A stretch of DNA of 9,089 nt from an uncultured Clostridia bacterium (lineage in GTDB: Bacteria; Bacillota; Clostridia; Christensenellales; CAG-314): NCBI GenBank assembly GCA_937875645.1, contig CALLXO010000096.1, forward strand, positions 1-9,089, given 5' to 3'. Below, in pieces: positions 1 to 5,874 of the stretch (positions are counted from its first letter, which is position 1; each line of letters opens with the position of its first letter). The position numbers were made by a program, and so were the translations under genes. The notes beneath the pieces are model-generated. The model saw only the letters and a program-made list of their open reading frames with translations. It was not told the origin of the DNA and searched no databases.

Positions 1-902
1 CAAATATTTTAAATTTTATTTATGACACAACAGGAAAATTATGTTACATGACTTTGAACGACGTAAAATATTATTATGAAACGAACGTACAAGGTGATAT
101 AATTGGATTATTGGACAGCAGCGACCATGAAGTGGTAACTTATCAATATGATGCGTGGGGCAAGCTTATAAACATGGACGGAAGTTTGGCTTCAACAGTA
201 GGCATCCAAAATCCGTTCAGGTACAGGGGCTATTATTATGATACTGAATCTAATTTGTATTATATACGCGGTCGTTACTATGATCCACGTATTATGCAAT
301 ACATAGACGCCGACACACCTGAAAACATCTTTTCTGCATTGATGGGTGTACTAAATGGGCTTGACAGAAACGCAGTTGTGTGCAATAATATACTATCATT
401 AGCGCTCAATAATTGTACTATCCAAACATACTTGGAGATGTATGCATATATCACCGAGATAGATAAAGAGCGATCTACTTGGTGGATGTGGGTAGCTGGG
501 CTTGCAATAATTATATTGCTTGCTTTAATTGCACTAGGCGGACTTTTTGTTGCAGTTATGGGGGCTATTGCTTCAAAAGTAGCGTTGGCTTTGGGTGGGC
601 TTACTATTGCTACTATTGCCGGCAAGATGCTGCTTGGTGCAATTATTACAGCTGCTATTTGTACACTAGCAAGCGGAATTGGATATTATAATAATGAATG
701 GTTTTGGGATTGGGACGATGCGGCGGAAGGTTTTTTGATAGGAGTTGTCATGGGCGCTATATCAAGTGCTGCTTCCTTTGCTACTTCAAATGTCGGAATA
801 GAATTAAGTAAAGTTTCATATGCTTTTACACAAGCTGGGATTAATGCAGGAATTACCGGAACGTTAGAATTGACACGACAACTTATTGTAGTTGCGATGT
901 AG
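1..902 (+). CDS. Rhs/YD-repeat protein, C-terminal part (5' end outside window)
   Basis: The frame is open from the window edge (first complete codon at base 3), so the ATG at 48 is internal and not the start. The visible part begins with a YD-type repeat (YDTTGK at 21-38, then YYYETNVQGDIIGLLDS and TYQYDAWGKL). It continues into the Rhs-associated core (NPFRYRGYYYD, LYYIRGRYYDPRIMQYIDADT, about 210-320). Rhs proteins are large secreted or cell-surface shells that usually carry a variable C-terminal toxin. Here the usual core end (NLYAYCNNNPV...DPxG) is eroded to NGLDRNAVVCNN with no DPxG. What follows is a hydrophobic Ala/Gly/Ile-rich region (about 480-700) and a WDWDDAAEGFLIGVVMGAIS stretch of the kind often found before Rhs tips. 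No recognisable toxin domain follows. The frame stops at 900-902 (TAG), probably prematurely, because matching sequence seems to continue in another frame to 1108. The Rhs call is secure; the state of the C-terminus is inferred. Confidence 0.88.
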   Translation, partial: NILNFIYDTTGKLCYMTLNDVKYYYETNVQGDIIGLLDSSDHEVVTYQYDAWGKLINMDGSLASTVGIQNPFRYRGYYYDTESNLYYIRGRYYDPRIMQYIDADTPENIFSALMGVLNGLDRNAVVCNNILSLALNNCTIQTYLEMYAYITEIDKERSTWWMWVAGLAIIILLALIALGGLFVAVMGAIASKVALALGGLTIATIAGKMLLGAIITAAICTLASGIGYYNNEWFWDWDDAAEGFLIGVVMGAISSAASFATSNVGIELSKVSYAFTQAGINAGITGTLELTRQLIVVAM

Positions 903-904
903 AT

Positions 905-1108
905 ATGGCTGGATTGGTTATCGCTACAAGCTTTGGCTTTATCAATGGAACATTAAATTGTTTGGTTAGTAGCAATACAAAACTATTGACCTTTATTTCT
1001 TATTCAGTAGATTTATTTGAGACGTTTATAGGCGAACTTATAGAATTATCTAAAAGTAATTACGGATTACCAATGATGCCGCAAGCAAGTATGCAATATA
1101 GTTATTGA
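905..1108 (+). pseudogene. Probable out-of-frame C-terminal end of the Rhs protein
   Basis: This 67-codon frame begins three bases after the Rhs stop and has no ribosome binding site in front of its ATG. Its frame is open upstream past the Rhs stop (reading ...CSCDVD before the ATG), which is what a one-base deletion in a single longer gene at about 885-900 would leave. The product (start MAGLVIATSFGFINGTLN, end NYGLPMMPQASMQYSY) continues the hydrophobic, small-residue-rich composition of the Rhs tail. It ends at TGA 1106-1108, which overlaps a strong Shine-Dalgarno site for the next ORF. I therefore read 1-1108 as one originally continuous Rhs gene with a late frame break. The alternative is a small independent protein translated by coupling. 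No known domain is recognised in it. Confidence 0.5.
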
Positions 1109-1124
1109 GGAGGAAAAATTAAAT

Positions 1125-1310
1125 ATGTTTCTATTTGCGAACTCATTTGAATATTGGATTTTGAAGACATGTGCTTTCTTTGGCGTGATTCCATATTTAA
1201 TGGGAGCATATATTGTTTTAGATAAGGCAGCAAAAATACTTTCTTGTCCTGTATATAGATATAAAAGATGGATGTGGTTTATTTTAAGGAGCATAAAAAG
1301 CTGTTTATAG
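1125..1310 (+). CDS. Small hydrophobic protein downstream of Rhs, function unknown
   Basis: A 61-residue ORF starting at ATG 1125. GAGGAGG at 1107-1113, a near-perfect Shine-Dalgarno sequence 11 nt upstream, overlaps the stop codon of the preceding frame, suggesting translational coupling. Residues about 11-33 (WILKTCAFFGVIPYLMGAYIVL) could form one membrane helix, followed by a basic tail (YRYKRWMW...RSIKSCL). I do not recognise the family. Its place directly behind an Rhs C-terminus is where an immunity gene would sit, but no cognate toxin is recognisable, so that is only a positional guess. It could also be the 5' remnant of a larger gene, since the frame changes just downstream where a SecB-like fragment begins. 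The strong ribosome binding site is the best argument that it is, or was, translated. Confidence 0.45.
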   Translation: MFLFANSFEYWILKTCAFFGVIPYLMGAYIVLDKAAKILSCPVYRYKRWMWFILRSIKSCL

Positions 1311-1569
1311 TGATCGTGACGGCAAAGAATTATTTCTTGTGGGTGTATTTAGGTTGGATAATTGGGAGGATACTGAAGATAGACGTTATTTGATGGAAAA
1401 TAATTCAGTTGCAATCTTATTTCCTTTTTTACGTTCTGTTGCACAGATTACTTTTAATTCAGGATATCCATCCTATCTAATGCCTTTAATGAATATTGTT
1501 GAAATGCTTAAAAAACCAAAGCTAAGAAAGAGAAAAAGGAGTAACATTTATGCACTTTACGTATTTTAA
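1297..1569 (+). pseudogene. SecB-like chaperone, C-terminal fragment
   Basis: The frame is open from 1297 to TAA 1567-1569, with a possible GTG at 1339 but no ribosome binding site. It reads AVYSDRDGKELFLVGVFRLD, then NSVAILFPFLRSVAQITFN, then GYPSYLMPLMNIVEMLKK. The acidic linker before (A)ILFP(Y/F)LRS and the hydrophobic-proline LPxxN near the end are the signature of the C-terminal half of SecB-fold proteins, which are tetrameric export chaperones or chaperones in toxin-antitoxin-chaperone loci. The N-terminal half (about 70 residues) is absent. The short frame just upstream (MDVVYFKEHKK, 1268-1300, one frame away) may be another piece separated by a one-base loss in the AAAAA run at 1295-1299. 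The final 20 or so residues are Lys/Arg-rich and may be read-through sequence. I recognised the family by motif memory, not by a search. Confidence 0.6.
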
Positions 1570-1593
1570 AAGACGGGCGACCGTCTTTTAAAA
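1564..1593. terminator. Bidirectional intrinsic terminator hairpin
   Basis: A perfect 13-bp inverted repeat, with arms at 1564-1576 and 1581-1593 around a GCGA (GNRA-type) tetraloop. The core AAAAGACGG/CCGTCTTTT has an A-run on one side and a T-run on the other, so it can terminate transcription on either strand. It lies exactly between the rightward Rhs/SecB-like block and the leftward tmcAL gene, and the SecB-like frame stops inside its left arm. The T-run is short (four T). Confidence 0.75.
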
Positions 1594-1633
1594 GCTAAAG
1601 TAAAAGAACTATCAAGTTAAATATAGAGGTCTA

Positions 1634-2776
1634 TTACACCTTTAAAATTTTGTTTGCTAAATTTTTATCTTTTATATTGTTGCTCAATATGCCGTAAAAT
1701 CTGTCTGCTCTTGTTGTTATATCATCGCAAATTATTTGCTGGGGGGTTTTTTTTCTCGTTAAAATATCTGTCCTTTTTGCTACTTCCGTTAAAACTCCGC
1801 TGTCCTTTTTTAACGCTAAAATTTTTATAGGCGGAAGAGACTGTTTTATGTCAGCGTATCCCTTTGTTATTCCTAAAAACGAATTGAAAAAAATTCTGTT
1901 TAATTTAAGCCTTGTGTAGCGTTTTGTTTTCAGTTTAAGGATAAATTTGTCAAAATTCGGCGACAAACAAGATAAAATCCTGTTTTCGATGCCTTCGGTA
2001 ACGCCCTCAATTGTATTTAAATATTCAGTCGAAAGGGAAGAAAGAAACATCGGCAAAAAGCAACGGTATTTGTCCAAAATATTTTTATCGGCTTTGACTA
2101 AATCGTCATACACAAAATTCGGCAGGGCAGGTTTAGCATGGGCAAGTTTATTTTCGTAAAGGCATTTTCTCACCGCCGATGCGCTTACGCTTTTAGCAAT
2201 ATCTGTTTGACGGTAGTCTTCCTCCCGCTTTAAGGTAAAAAACTCCATATTTGGGTTAAACTTATCCATAGCGTTAAGATATTCTACTGCCAAAAGATTG
2301 TTTGGTTTATCCAATAAGTCACAGTTAAATAGCTCTTTTGCCGCATTTGACACAGCAGCGGGGTAATTAATACCCTCTTTCATCTGTTGTTGCACCGCCT
2401 TGTCAAACAAAGGATTATTTCTAATATCCTTAGAAAACTGTTTAAGTTTATCAGGTTGCCCGCTTTCGCTTCCGCAACAAATACCGTCCGCTTTAATAGC
2501 GTTTAAAATACTAACAGCCCCATATGCAAAATTTGCAGCACTGTCAGTAGCGTAAAGTGCCGGCAACTCCAAAACAGCATCGGCGCCTGACAAAATAGCG
2601 TGTTTGGCTCTAACAGATTTTTCCAACACTGACGGTTCTGCCCGTTGGGTAAAATTGCCCGACATAACACAAAGGACAAAGCCATCCTTCTTCACAAGTT
2701 TTTTTGTAAAATTAAGCTGTTTAATGTGTCCGTTGTGCAGAGGGTTATATTCGCAAATAATGCCTATAATTTTCAA
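1634..2776 (-). CDS. tmcAL: tRNA(Met) cytidine acetate ligase (TmcAL, formerly YlbM)
   Basis: Catalyses ATP- and acetate-dependent N4-acetylation of the wobble cytidine (C34) of elongator tRNA-Met, through an acetyl-adenylate, in the cytoplasm. The protein is 380 residues, slightly shorter than the Bacillus enzyme (about 415). The N-terminal nucleotidyltransferase motif GIICEYNPLHNGH (residues 5-17, with the HxGH-like HNGH at 14-17) is intact. So are the following MSGNFTQRAEPS, the GSESG at about 102-106 and the LAVEYLNA stretch at about 162-169. The start is TTG (2776-2774): an in-frame TAA lies two codons upstream, and family members begin at this point relative to GIIxEYNP. An AGGAAG ribosome binding site (plus-strand 2788-2793) sits 11 nt upstream. 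It is transcribed away from pta-ackA and converges on the hairpin at 1564-1593. A tmcAL gene next to pta/ackA is, as far as I recall, common in Clostridia. No lesion is seen. Confidence 0.93.
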   Translation of the reverse strand: MKIIGIICEYNPLHNGHIKQLNFTKKLVKKDGFVLCVMSGNFTQRAEPSVLEKSVRAKHAILSGADAVLELPALYATDSAANFAYGAVSILNAIKADGICCGSESGQPDKLKQFSKDIRNNPLFDKAVQQQMKEGINYPAAVSNAAKELFNCDLLDKPNNLLAVEYLNAMDKFNPNMEFFTLKREEDYRQTDIAKSVSASAVRKCLYENKLAHAKPALPNFVYDDLVKADKNILDKYRCFLPMFLSSLSTEYLNTIEGVTEGIENRILSCLSPNFDKFILKLKTKRYTRLKLNRIFFNSFLGITKGYADIKQSLPPIKILALKKDSGVLTEVAKRTDILTRKKTPQQIICDDITTRADRFYGILSNNIKDKNLANKILKV

Positions 2777-2794
2777 AATTTACGCCGCTTCCTG

Positions 2795-2824
2795 TTTACT
2801 AATTTTTGGATTTGTAGTATTATA
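2795..2824. promoter_or_regulatory. Overlapping divergent promoters for pta-ackA and tmcAL
   Basis: Plus strand: TTTACT (2795-2800), a 17-nt spacer and TATTAT (2818-2823) form a plausible sigma-A promoter about 70 nt upstream of the pta start. Minus strand: the complement of 2819-2824 is a perfect TATAAT for tmcAL, with only a weak -35 candidate upstream. The two -10 elements overlap almost completely, so polymerase probably cannot occupy both at once. These are consensus matches only; no transcription start is known. Confidence 0.45.
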
Positions 2825-2842
2825 ACTAAGTATGGACTTTGA

Positions 2843-2858
2843 TGATAAAATCTTATCA
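2843..2858. promoter_or_regulatory. Inverted repeat, possible operator in the pta-tmcAL intergenic region
   Basis: TGATAA and TTATCA form a perfect dyad around AATC, about 20 nt downstream of the proposed pta -10 and upstream of the tmcAL promoter on the other strand. The position suits a repressor site or a small 5'-UTR hairpin. A 6-bp AT-rich dyad can arise by chance in low-GC DNA, and I cannot assign a regulator. Confidence 0.25.
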
Positions 2859-2893
2859 CAAAAAAATTATTTAATCAAATAAAGGGAGATAGT

Positions 2894-3886
2894 ATGTTAA
2901 ACTTAATCGAAAATTACAAAGACCAAGCCAAAAAGCTTAACAAAACAATTGTTTTGCCAGAAGGGGAAGAGCCACGCATTATTAAAGCGGCGGCAATTTG
3001 CGCAAAGGAAAAGCTCGCCAAGATTATTCTTTTAGGCGATAAAAAAGTAGCGCAACAAAAATGCCCCGACGTTGACCTAAGCGAAGTTACTTATATCAAT
3101 CCGCTAACCAGCGACAAACTTAACTCTTATGCTGAGTATCTTTACGAATTGCGTAAAGCAAAAGGCTTGACAAGAGAGGAAGCAGACAAGTTGATGAAAG
3201 ACGTTATGTGGTATGGCGTTATGATGGTAAAACAAGGTGAAGCAGACGGTATGGTAGGCGGTGCGATACATTCAACAGGCGATATGTTGCGTCCTGCGCT
3301 ACAAATCATTAGGACTGCCCCCGGCATTTCAACGGTCAGCGGATTTTTTATTATGAACCACCCCTTAAAAACGGATGACAGTTTGTATTTGTTTGCAGAC
3401 TGCGCTGTGTCTCCCGACCCCGATGCCCAACAACTTTGCGACATAGCAATTGCTTCTCACGATTCGGCAAAAGCGTTTTTAGGCGTTGAACCCAAAGTAG
3501 CTTTGCTTAGCTTTTCCACAAAGGGTAGCGCAAAACATGATTTGGTTACTAAGGTACAAGAAGCAACACAATTAATAAAAGAAAAAGCCCCCACTTTGGC
3601 TATTGACGGCGAATTGCAAGTAGACGCAGCGCTTTCTCCCGAAGTTGCGTCGCTAAAAGCAAAAGACAGCAAGGTAGCAGGACACGCCAACGTGCTCATT
3701 TTTCCCGATCTCAACGCAGGAAATATCGGTTACAAACTAGTTCAGCGTTTAGGTGGTTTTGACGCTTACGGACCCATATGTCAAGGTTTTGCTAAACCTG
3801 TCAATGATTTATCGCGCGGCTGTAATGTCGGCGATATTATAGGCACCATTGCTTTGACTTGTATACAAGCGGCAATTAAAAATTAA
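2894..3886 (+). CDS. pta: Phosphate acetyltransferase
   Basis: Converts acetyl-CoA and phosphate to acetyl phosphate and CoA, the first step of fermentative acetate formation in the cytoplasm. The 330-residue length is normal for the short, single-domain Pta family. Characteristic stretches are intact: [16 protein letters not shown] near the N-terminus, [20 protein letters not shown] (about 117-136), [22 protein letters not shown] (about 200-215), [15 protein letters not shown], and the C-terminal [19 protein letters not shown] with [14 protein letters not shown]. The ATG is preceded by AGGGAG (2883-2888) five nt upstream. ackA starts 15 nt after the stop, so the two are clearly one operon. 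No lesion is seen. Confidence 0.96.
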   Translation: MLNLIENYKDQAKKLNKTIVLPEGEEPRIIKAAAICAKEKLAKIILLGDKKVAQQKCPDVDLSEVTYINPLTSDKLNSYAEYLYELRKAKGLTREEADKLMKDVMWYGVMMVKQGEADGMVGGAIHSTGDMLRPALQIIRTAPGISTVSGFFIMNHPLKTDDSLYLFADCAVSPDPDAQQLCDIAIASHDSAKAFLGVEPKVALLSFSTKGSAKHDLVTKVQEATQLIKEKAPTLAIDGELQVDAALSPEVASLKAKDSKVAGHANVLIFPDLNAGNIGYKLVQRLGGFDAYGPICQGFAKPVNDLSRGCNVGDIIGTIALTCIQAAIKN

Positions 3887-3901
3887 TAAGGGAGATTTCA
3901 T

Positions 3902-5101
3902 ATGAAAATATTAGTAATAAACGCAGGAAGCAGCAGTTTAAAATATCAATTAATAGATATGCAAAAGGAAAATGTCATAGCTAAAGGACAATGCGAACGT
4001 ATAGGCATTAAAGGAAGCTTACTTACACATAAAAATAACGGAAAGGAATTTATCTTTAAAAAAGATATGCCCAACCACGTAATAGCTATTCAAATGGTAC
4101 TGGAAGCGCTAACAAGCAAAGAGTGCGGCGTAGTTAAAAATATGGAGGAAATTTCCGCTGTGGGTCATCGTGTAGTACACGGCGCAGAAGATTATAATTC
4201 TTCCGTACTTATTACCCCTGACGTAATCAAATGCTGCAAGGAAAATATAGAGCTTGCACCTCTTCATAATCCGCCAAATATTATGGGTATCGAAGCATGC
4301 AAAAAGGCTATGCCAAATACTCCTATGGTAGGTGTTTTTGATACGGCGTTTCATTCCACAATGCCAGAAGTTGCGTATCTTTACGGCATACCGTATGAGG
4401 ATTATAAACAATTGCGCATAAGAAGATATGGTTTCCATGGTACAAGTCACATGTTTGTAACGGGCGAAGCAATACGGTATTTAGACAAACCCGCCGACCA
4501 ACTTAAAATAATCACCTGCCATTTAGGCAACGGCAGTAGCATAACCGCAGTAAAAAACGGAAAGTGCGTTGATACTTCTATGGGATTTACACCTCTTGAA
4601 GGGCTGCCTATGGGCACACGTTGCGGAAACATTGACGCCGCTGTTGTAGAGACGCTATGCAACAAAAAGGACTTTACTATAAACGAAACTCTCAATTACT
4701 TAAACAAAAAATGCGGCATGTTAGGTTTGTCGGGCGTCAGCAGTGATTTTAGAGACCTAACTATGGGCAACGCTTTTGATAATCCCCGCAATAAATTAGC
4801 TGTTGATATATTTGCTTATAGCATAAAGAATTATATAGGCAGATATGCTGCCGTTATGAACGGTTGCGACTGCATTGTCTTTACTGCAGGAGTAGGCGAA
4901 AATACACCTTATGTGCGTTATAATGCATGCGTTGATATGGAATATTTGGGCGTGAAAATTGACAAAGACAAAAACGAAAATTGTCCCCGTGGCGAAATCG
5001 CCGACATATCAGCAAAAGACAGTAAGGTTAAAATTCTTGTAATCCCCACTAATGAGGAACTTGTAATTGCCCGCGAAACTAAGAGGATAGTAAATATTTA
5101 A
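3902..5101 (+). CDS. ackA: Acetate kinase
   Basis: Converts acetyl phosphate and ADP to acetate and ATP, the substrate-level phosphorylation step that follows Pta. The 399-residue length is typical. The ASKHA-fold motifs are present: VINAGSSSLKYQL (residues 5-17), GHRVVHG with catalytic-region Arg90, FDTAFHSTMP with Asp147, RRYGFHGTSH with His179, HLGNGSS (about 207-213), MGTRCG with Arg240, and the late FTAGVGENTPYVR. The loop after Arg240 reads CGNIDAA where most relatives have SGDIDPA, a mild variation. The ATG has AAGGGAG (3889-3895) just upstream. The product supplies acetate, which is also the substrate of the divergently encoded TmcAL. Two strong terminators follow the gene. Confidence 0.97.
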   Translation: MKILVINAGSSSLKYQLIDMQKENVIAKGQCERIGIKGSLLTHKNNGKEFIFKKDMPNHVIAIQMVLEALTSKECGVVKNMEEISAVGHRVVHGAEDYNSSVLITPDVIKCCKENIELAPLHNPPNIMGIEACKKAMPNTPMVGVFDTAFHSTMPEVAYLYGIPYEDYKQLRIRRYGFHGTSHMFVTGEAIRYLDKPADQLKIITCHLGNGSSITAVKNGKCVDTSMGFTPLEGLPMGTRCGNIDAAVVETLCNKKDFTINETLNYLNKKCGMLGLSGVSSDFRDLTMGNAFDNPRNKLAVDIFAYSIKNYIGRYAAVMNGCDCIVFTAGVGENTPYVRYNACVDMEYLGVKIDKDKNENCPRGEIADISAKDSKVKILVIPTNEELVIARETKRIVNI

Positions 5102-5206
5102 CAATGTTTGACAATTGCATAATAAATTGCAAAAAAATGTATCAATGTATAAATAAGGATGCTTATGCATAAAAAACCGTATAAAATATAGTTAACTAAT
5201 TTAAAA

Positions 5207-5249
5207 GTGGCTGTCTTAATGGAAAAAAGTTTGAGCCAGCCCCTTTTTT
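5207..5249 (+). terminator. Intrinsic terminator of the pta-ackA operon (first)
   Basis: GGCTG (5209-5213) pairs with CAGCC (5237-5241). After one mismatch the stem continues with CTTAA/TTGAG (one G-U pair), giving 10 pairs over 11 positions around a short A-rich loop. TTTTTT (5244-5249) follows directly. It lies about 105 nt after the ackA stop. Confidence 0.7.
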
Positions 5250-5266
5250 AATGAGTTATCAGTAAG

Positions 5267-5307
5267 ATAGGTAGAATCACAATATAGTGGGTTCTGCCTA
5301 TTTTTTT
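5267..5307 (+). terminator. Second strong intrinsic terminator after ackA
   Basis: ATAGGTAGAATCAC (5267-5280) pairs with GTGGGTTCTGCCTAT (5287-5301) around an AATATA loop, with two G-U pairs and one bulged G, followed by seven T (5301-5307). It lies only 18 nt after the first terminator, making a tandem arrangement. It may originally have ended a different gene, now lost, from this interval. Confidence 0.75.
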
Positions 5308-5445
5308 AAGAAAAGATATAGAGCAAATTACAATGTCAGTTTTAATGGATACCTATCGCCGAAAGAGTTTTTTAATATAAATAATAGGTTATCATGTTTA
5401 AATACTTTTGCAGTTGGTGTTTATAATAATATGGTAAACAATTAA
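5308..5445 (+). pseudogene. Possible transposase C-terminal scrap (IS3-like), very uncertain
   Basis: This stretch between the terminators and the next promoter has no complete gene. One frame is open from 5275 to TAA 5443-5445 and includes VSFNGYLSPKEFFN. This resembles the tail of IS3-family transposases (YNxxRxHxSLNxLSPxEF). There is no ribosome binding site, no catalytic residue and no terminal repeat that I can find. The start of the frame overlaps the terminator hairpin, so it is at best a remnant. The motif is short enough to be coincidence. Confidence 0.2.
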
Positions 5446-5463
5446 AATTTTTGTGAAAAACTA

Positions 5464-5494
5464 TTGACAAATACATGATGGCGTATGTTATGAT
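5464..5494 (+). promoter_or_regulatory. Sigma-A type promoter for the lipoprotein/ABC block
   Basis: A perfect TTGACA (5464-5469), and TATGAT (5489-5494) with a TG one base before it (extended -10). The spacer is 19 nt, longer than ideal, but the extended -10 can compensate. It lies about 80 nt upstream of the signal-peptide ATG at 5572. GGAGGG at 5563-5568 provides its ribosome binding site. The promoter and ribosome binding site are in good order although the gene behind them is broken. Confidence 0.6.
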
Positions 5495-5571
5495 AAAGCA
5501 CGTAAATTTGAGCAATATTTAGAAGTCAAGGTGTGGTATTGTCAAATAACAATAAATAATATGGAGGGAAA

Positions 5572-5818
5572 ATGAAAAGCAACAAACTATTAAGAATTGC
5601 ATTGGTTTTAGTAGCGGTTTTAATAGTGTTGACGGTGGGTGTGACAGGGTGAAGGGGCAAAAAAGTTGACATTAAGGGAGATTACTACTAAGATGGCACA
5701 ACGCTCAGCTGGGAAGCAGTAGACGGTGCAGTAAAGTATATTGTAAAAATTGGAGACACTCAACAAGAAATAACGGGTACAACCTTGACATTACCCGAAG
5801 GACTAACTATGCTTAGAT
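5572..5818 (+). pseudogene. Broken 5' end of a surface lipoprotein (signal peptide plus Fn3-like module)
   Basis: ATG 5572, behind GGAGGG, encodes a classic signal peptide: basic MKSNKLLR, a hydrophobic Leu/Val core to about residue 22, then GVTG. The next codon is TGA (5650-5652), exactly where a VTG-Cys lipobox cysteine would be expected. The frame continues with GKKVDIKGDYY, a second stop TAA (5689-5691), and then DGTTLSWEAVDGAVKYIVKI. This resembles an Fn3-like module matching the one downstream (LNWSTVFSASKYAVKINN). It then reaches TTLTLPEGLT, where a duplicated 32-bp segment shifts the frame. Removing 67 bp (5776-5842) would join this frame to the long ORF that follows. I infer that 5572-8110 was once one gene and that this end is now dead, with two nonsense codons and one frameshift. 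Confidence 0.65.
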
Positions 5819-5874
5819 GTGAATTTAAAGAACAATATGAAAGGTACAACCTTGACATTACCCGAAGGACTAAC
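5776..5874 (+). repeat. 32-bp direct repeat, copies 67 bp apart
   Basis: Positions 5776-5807 and 5843-5874 are identical (starting GGTACAACCTTGACATTACC), separated by 35 bp of unrelated sequence. Both copies encode GTTLTLPEGLT but in different frames, because 67 is not a multiple of three. The pattern suggests recombination between related repeat modules or a local duplication with replacement. Confidence 0.9.

Noticed and set aside
48..50. ATG as the start of the Rhs gene
   Set aside because: The frame is open upstream to the window edge and encodes a typical YD repeat there, so this ATG is internal.
278..625. Minus-strand open frame inside the Rhs gene
   Set aside because: It is antisense to a clear Rhs core and hydrophobic tail, with no family resemblance or ribosome binding site.
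1262..1390. A second membrane protein in the frame reading KLFIVIVTAKNYFLWVYLGW
   Set aside because: It overlaps the SecB-like frame, which has a much clearer family match; its hydrophobicity is a frame shadow.
3142..3714. Minus-strand open frames within pta
   Set aside because: They are shadows of a strongly conserved enzyme gene on the plus strand.
5108..5136. TTGACA after ackA as a promoter
   Set aside because: No -10 element occurs at a workable distance and two terminators lie directly downstream.
5572..5691. UGA recoding as selenocysteine or a variant genetic code
   Set aside because: A TAA follows 12 codons later and a frameshift after that, tryptophan is encoded by TGG in the intact genes, and no SECIS evidence was found.
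5819..5821. GTG as a genuine translation start
   Set aside because: No ribosome binding site is near it, and the frame begins in the middle of a duplicated Fn3-like segment whose natural start is at 5572.
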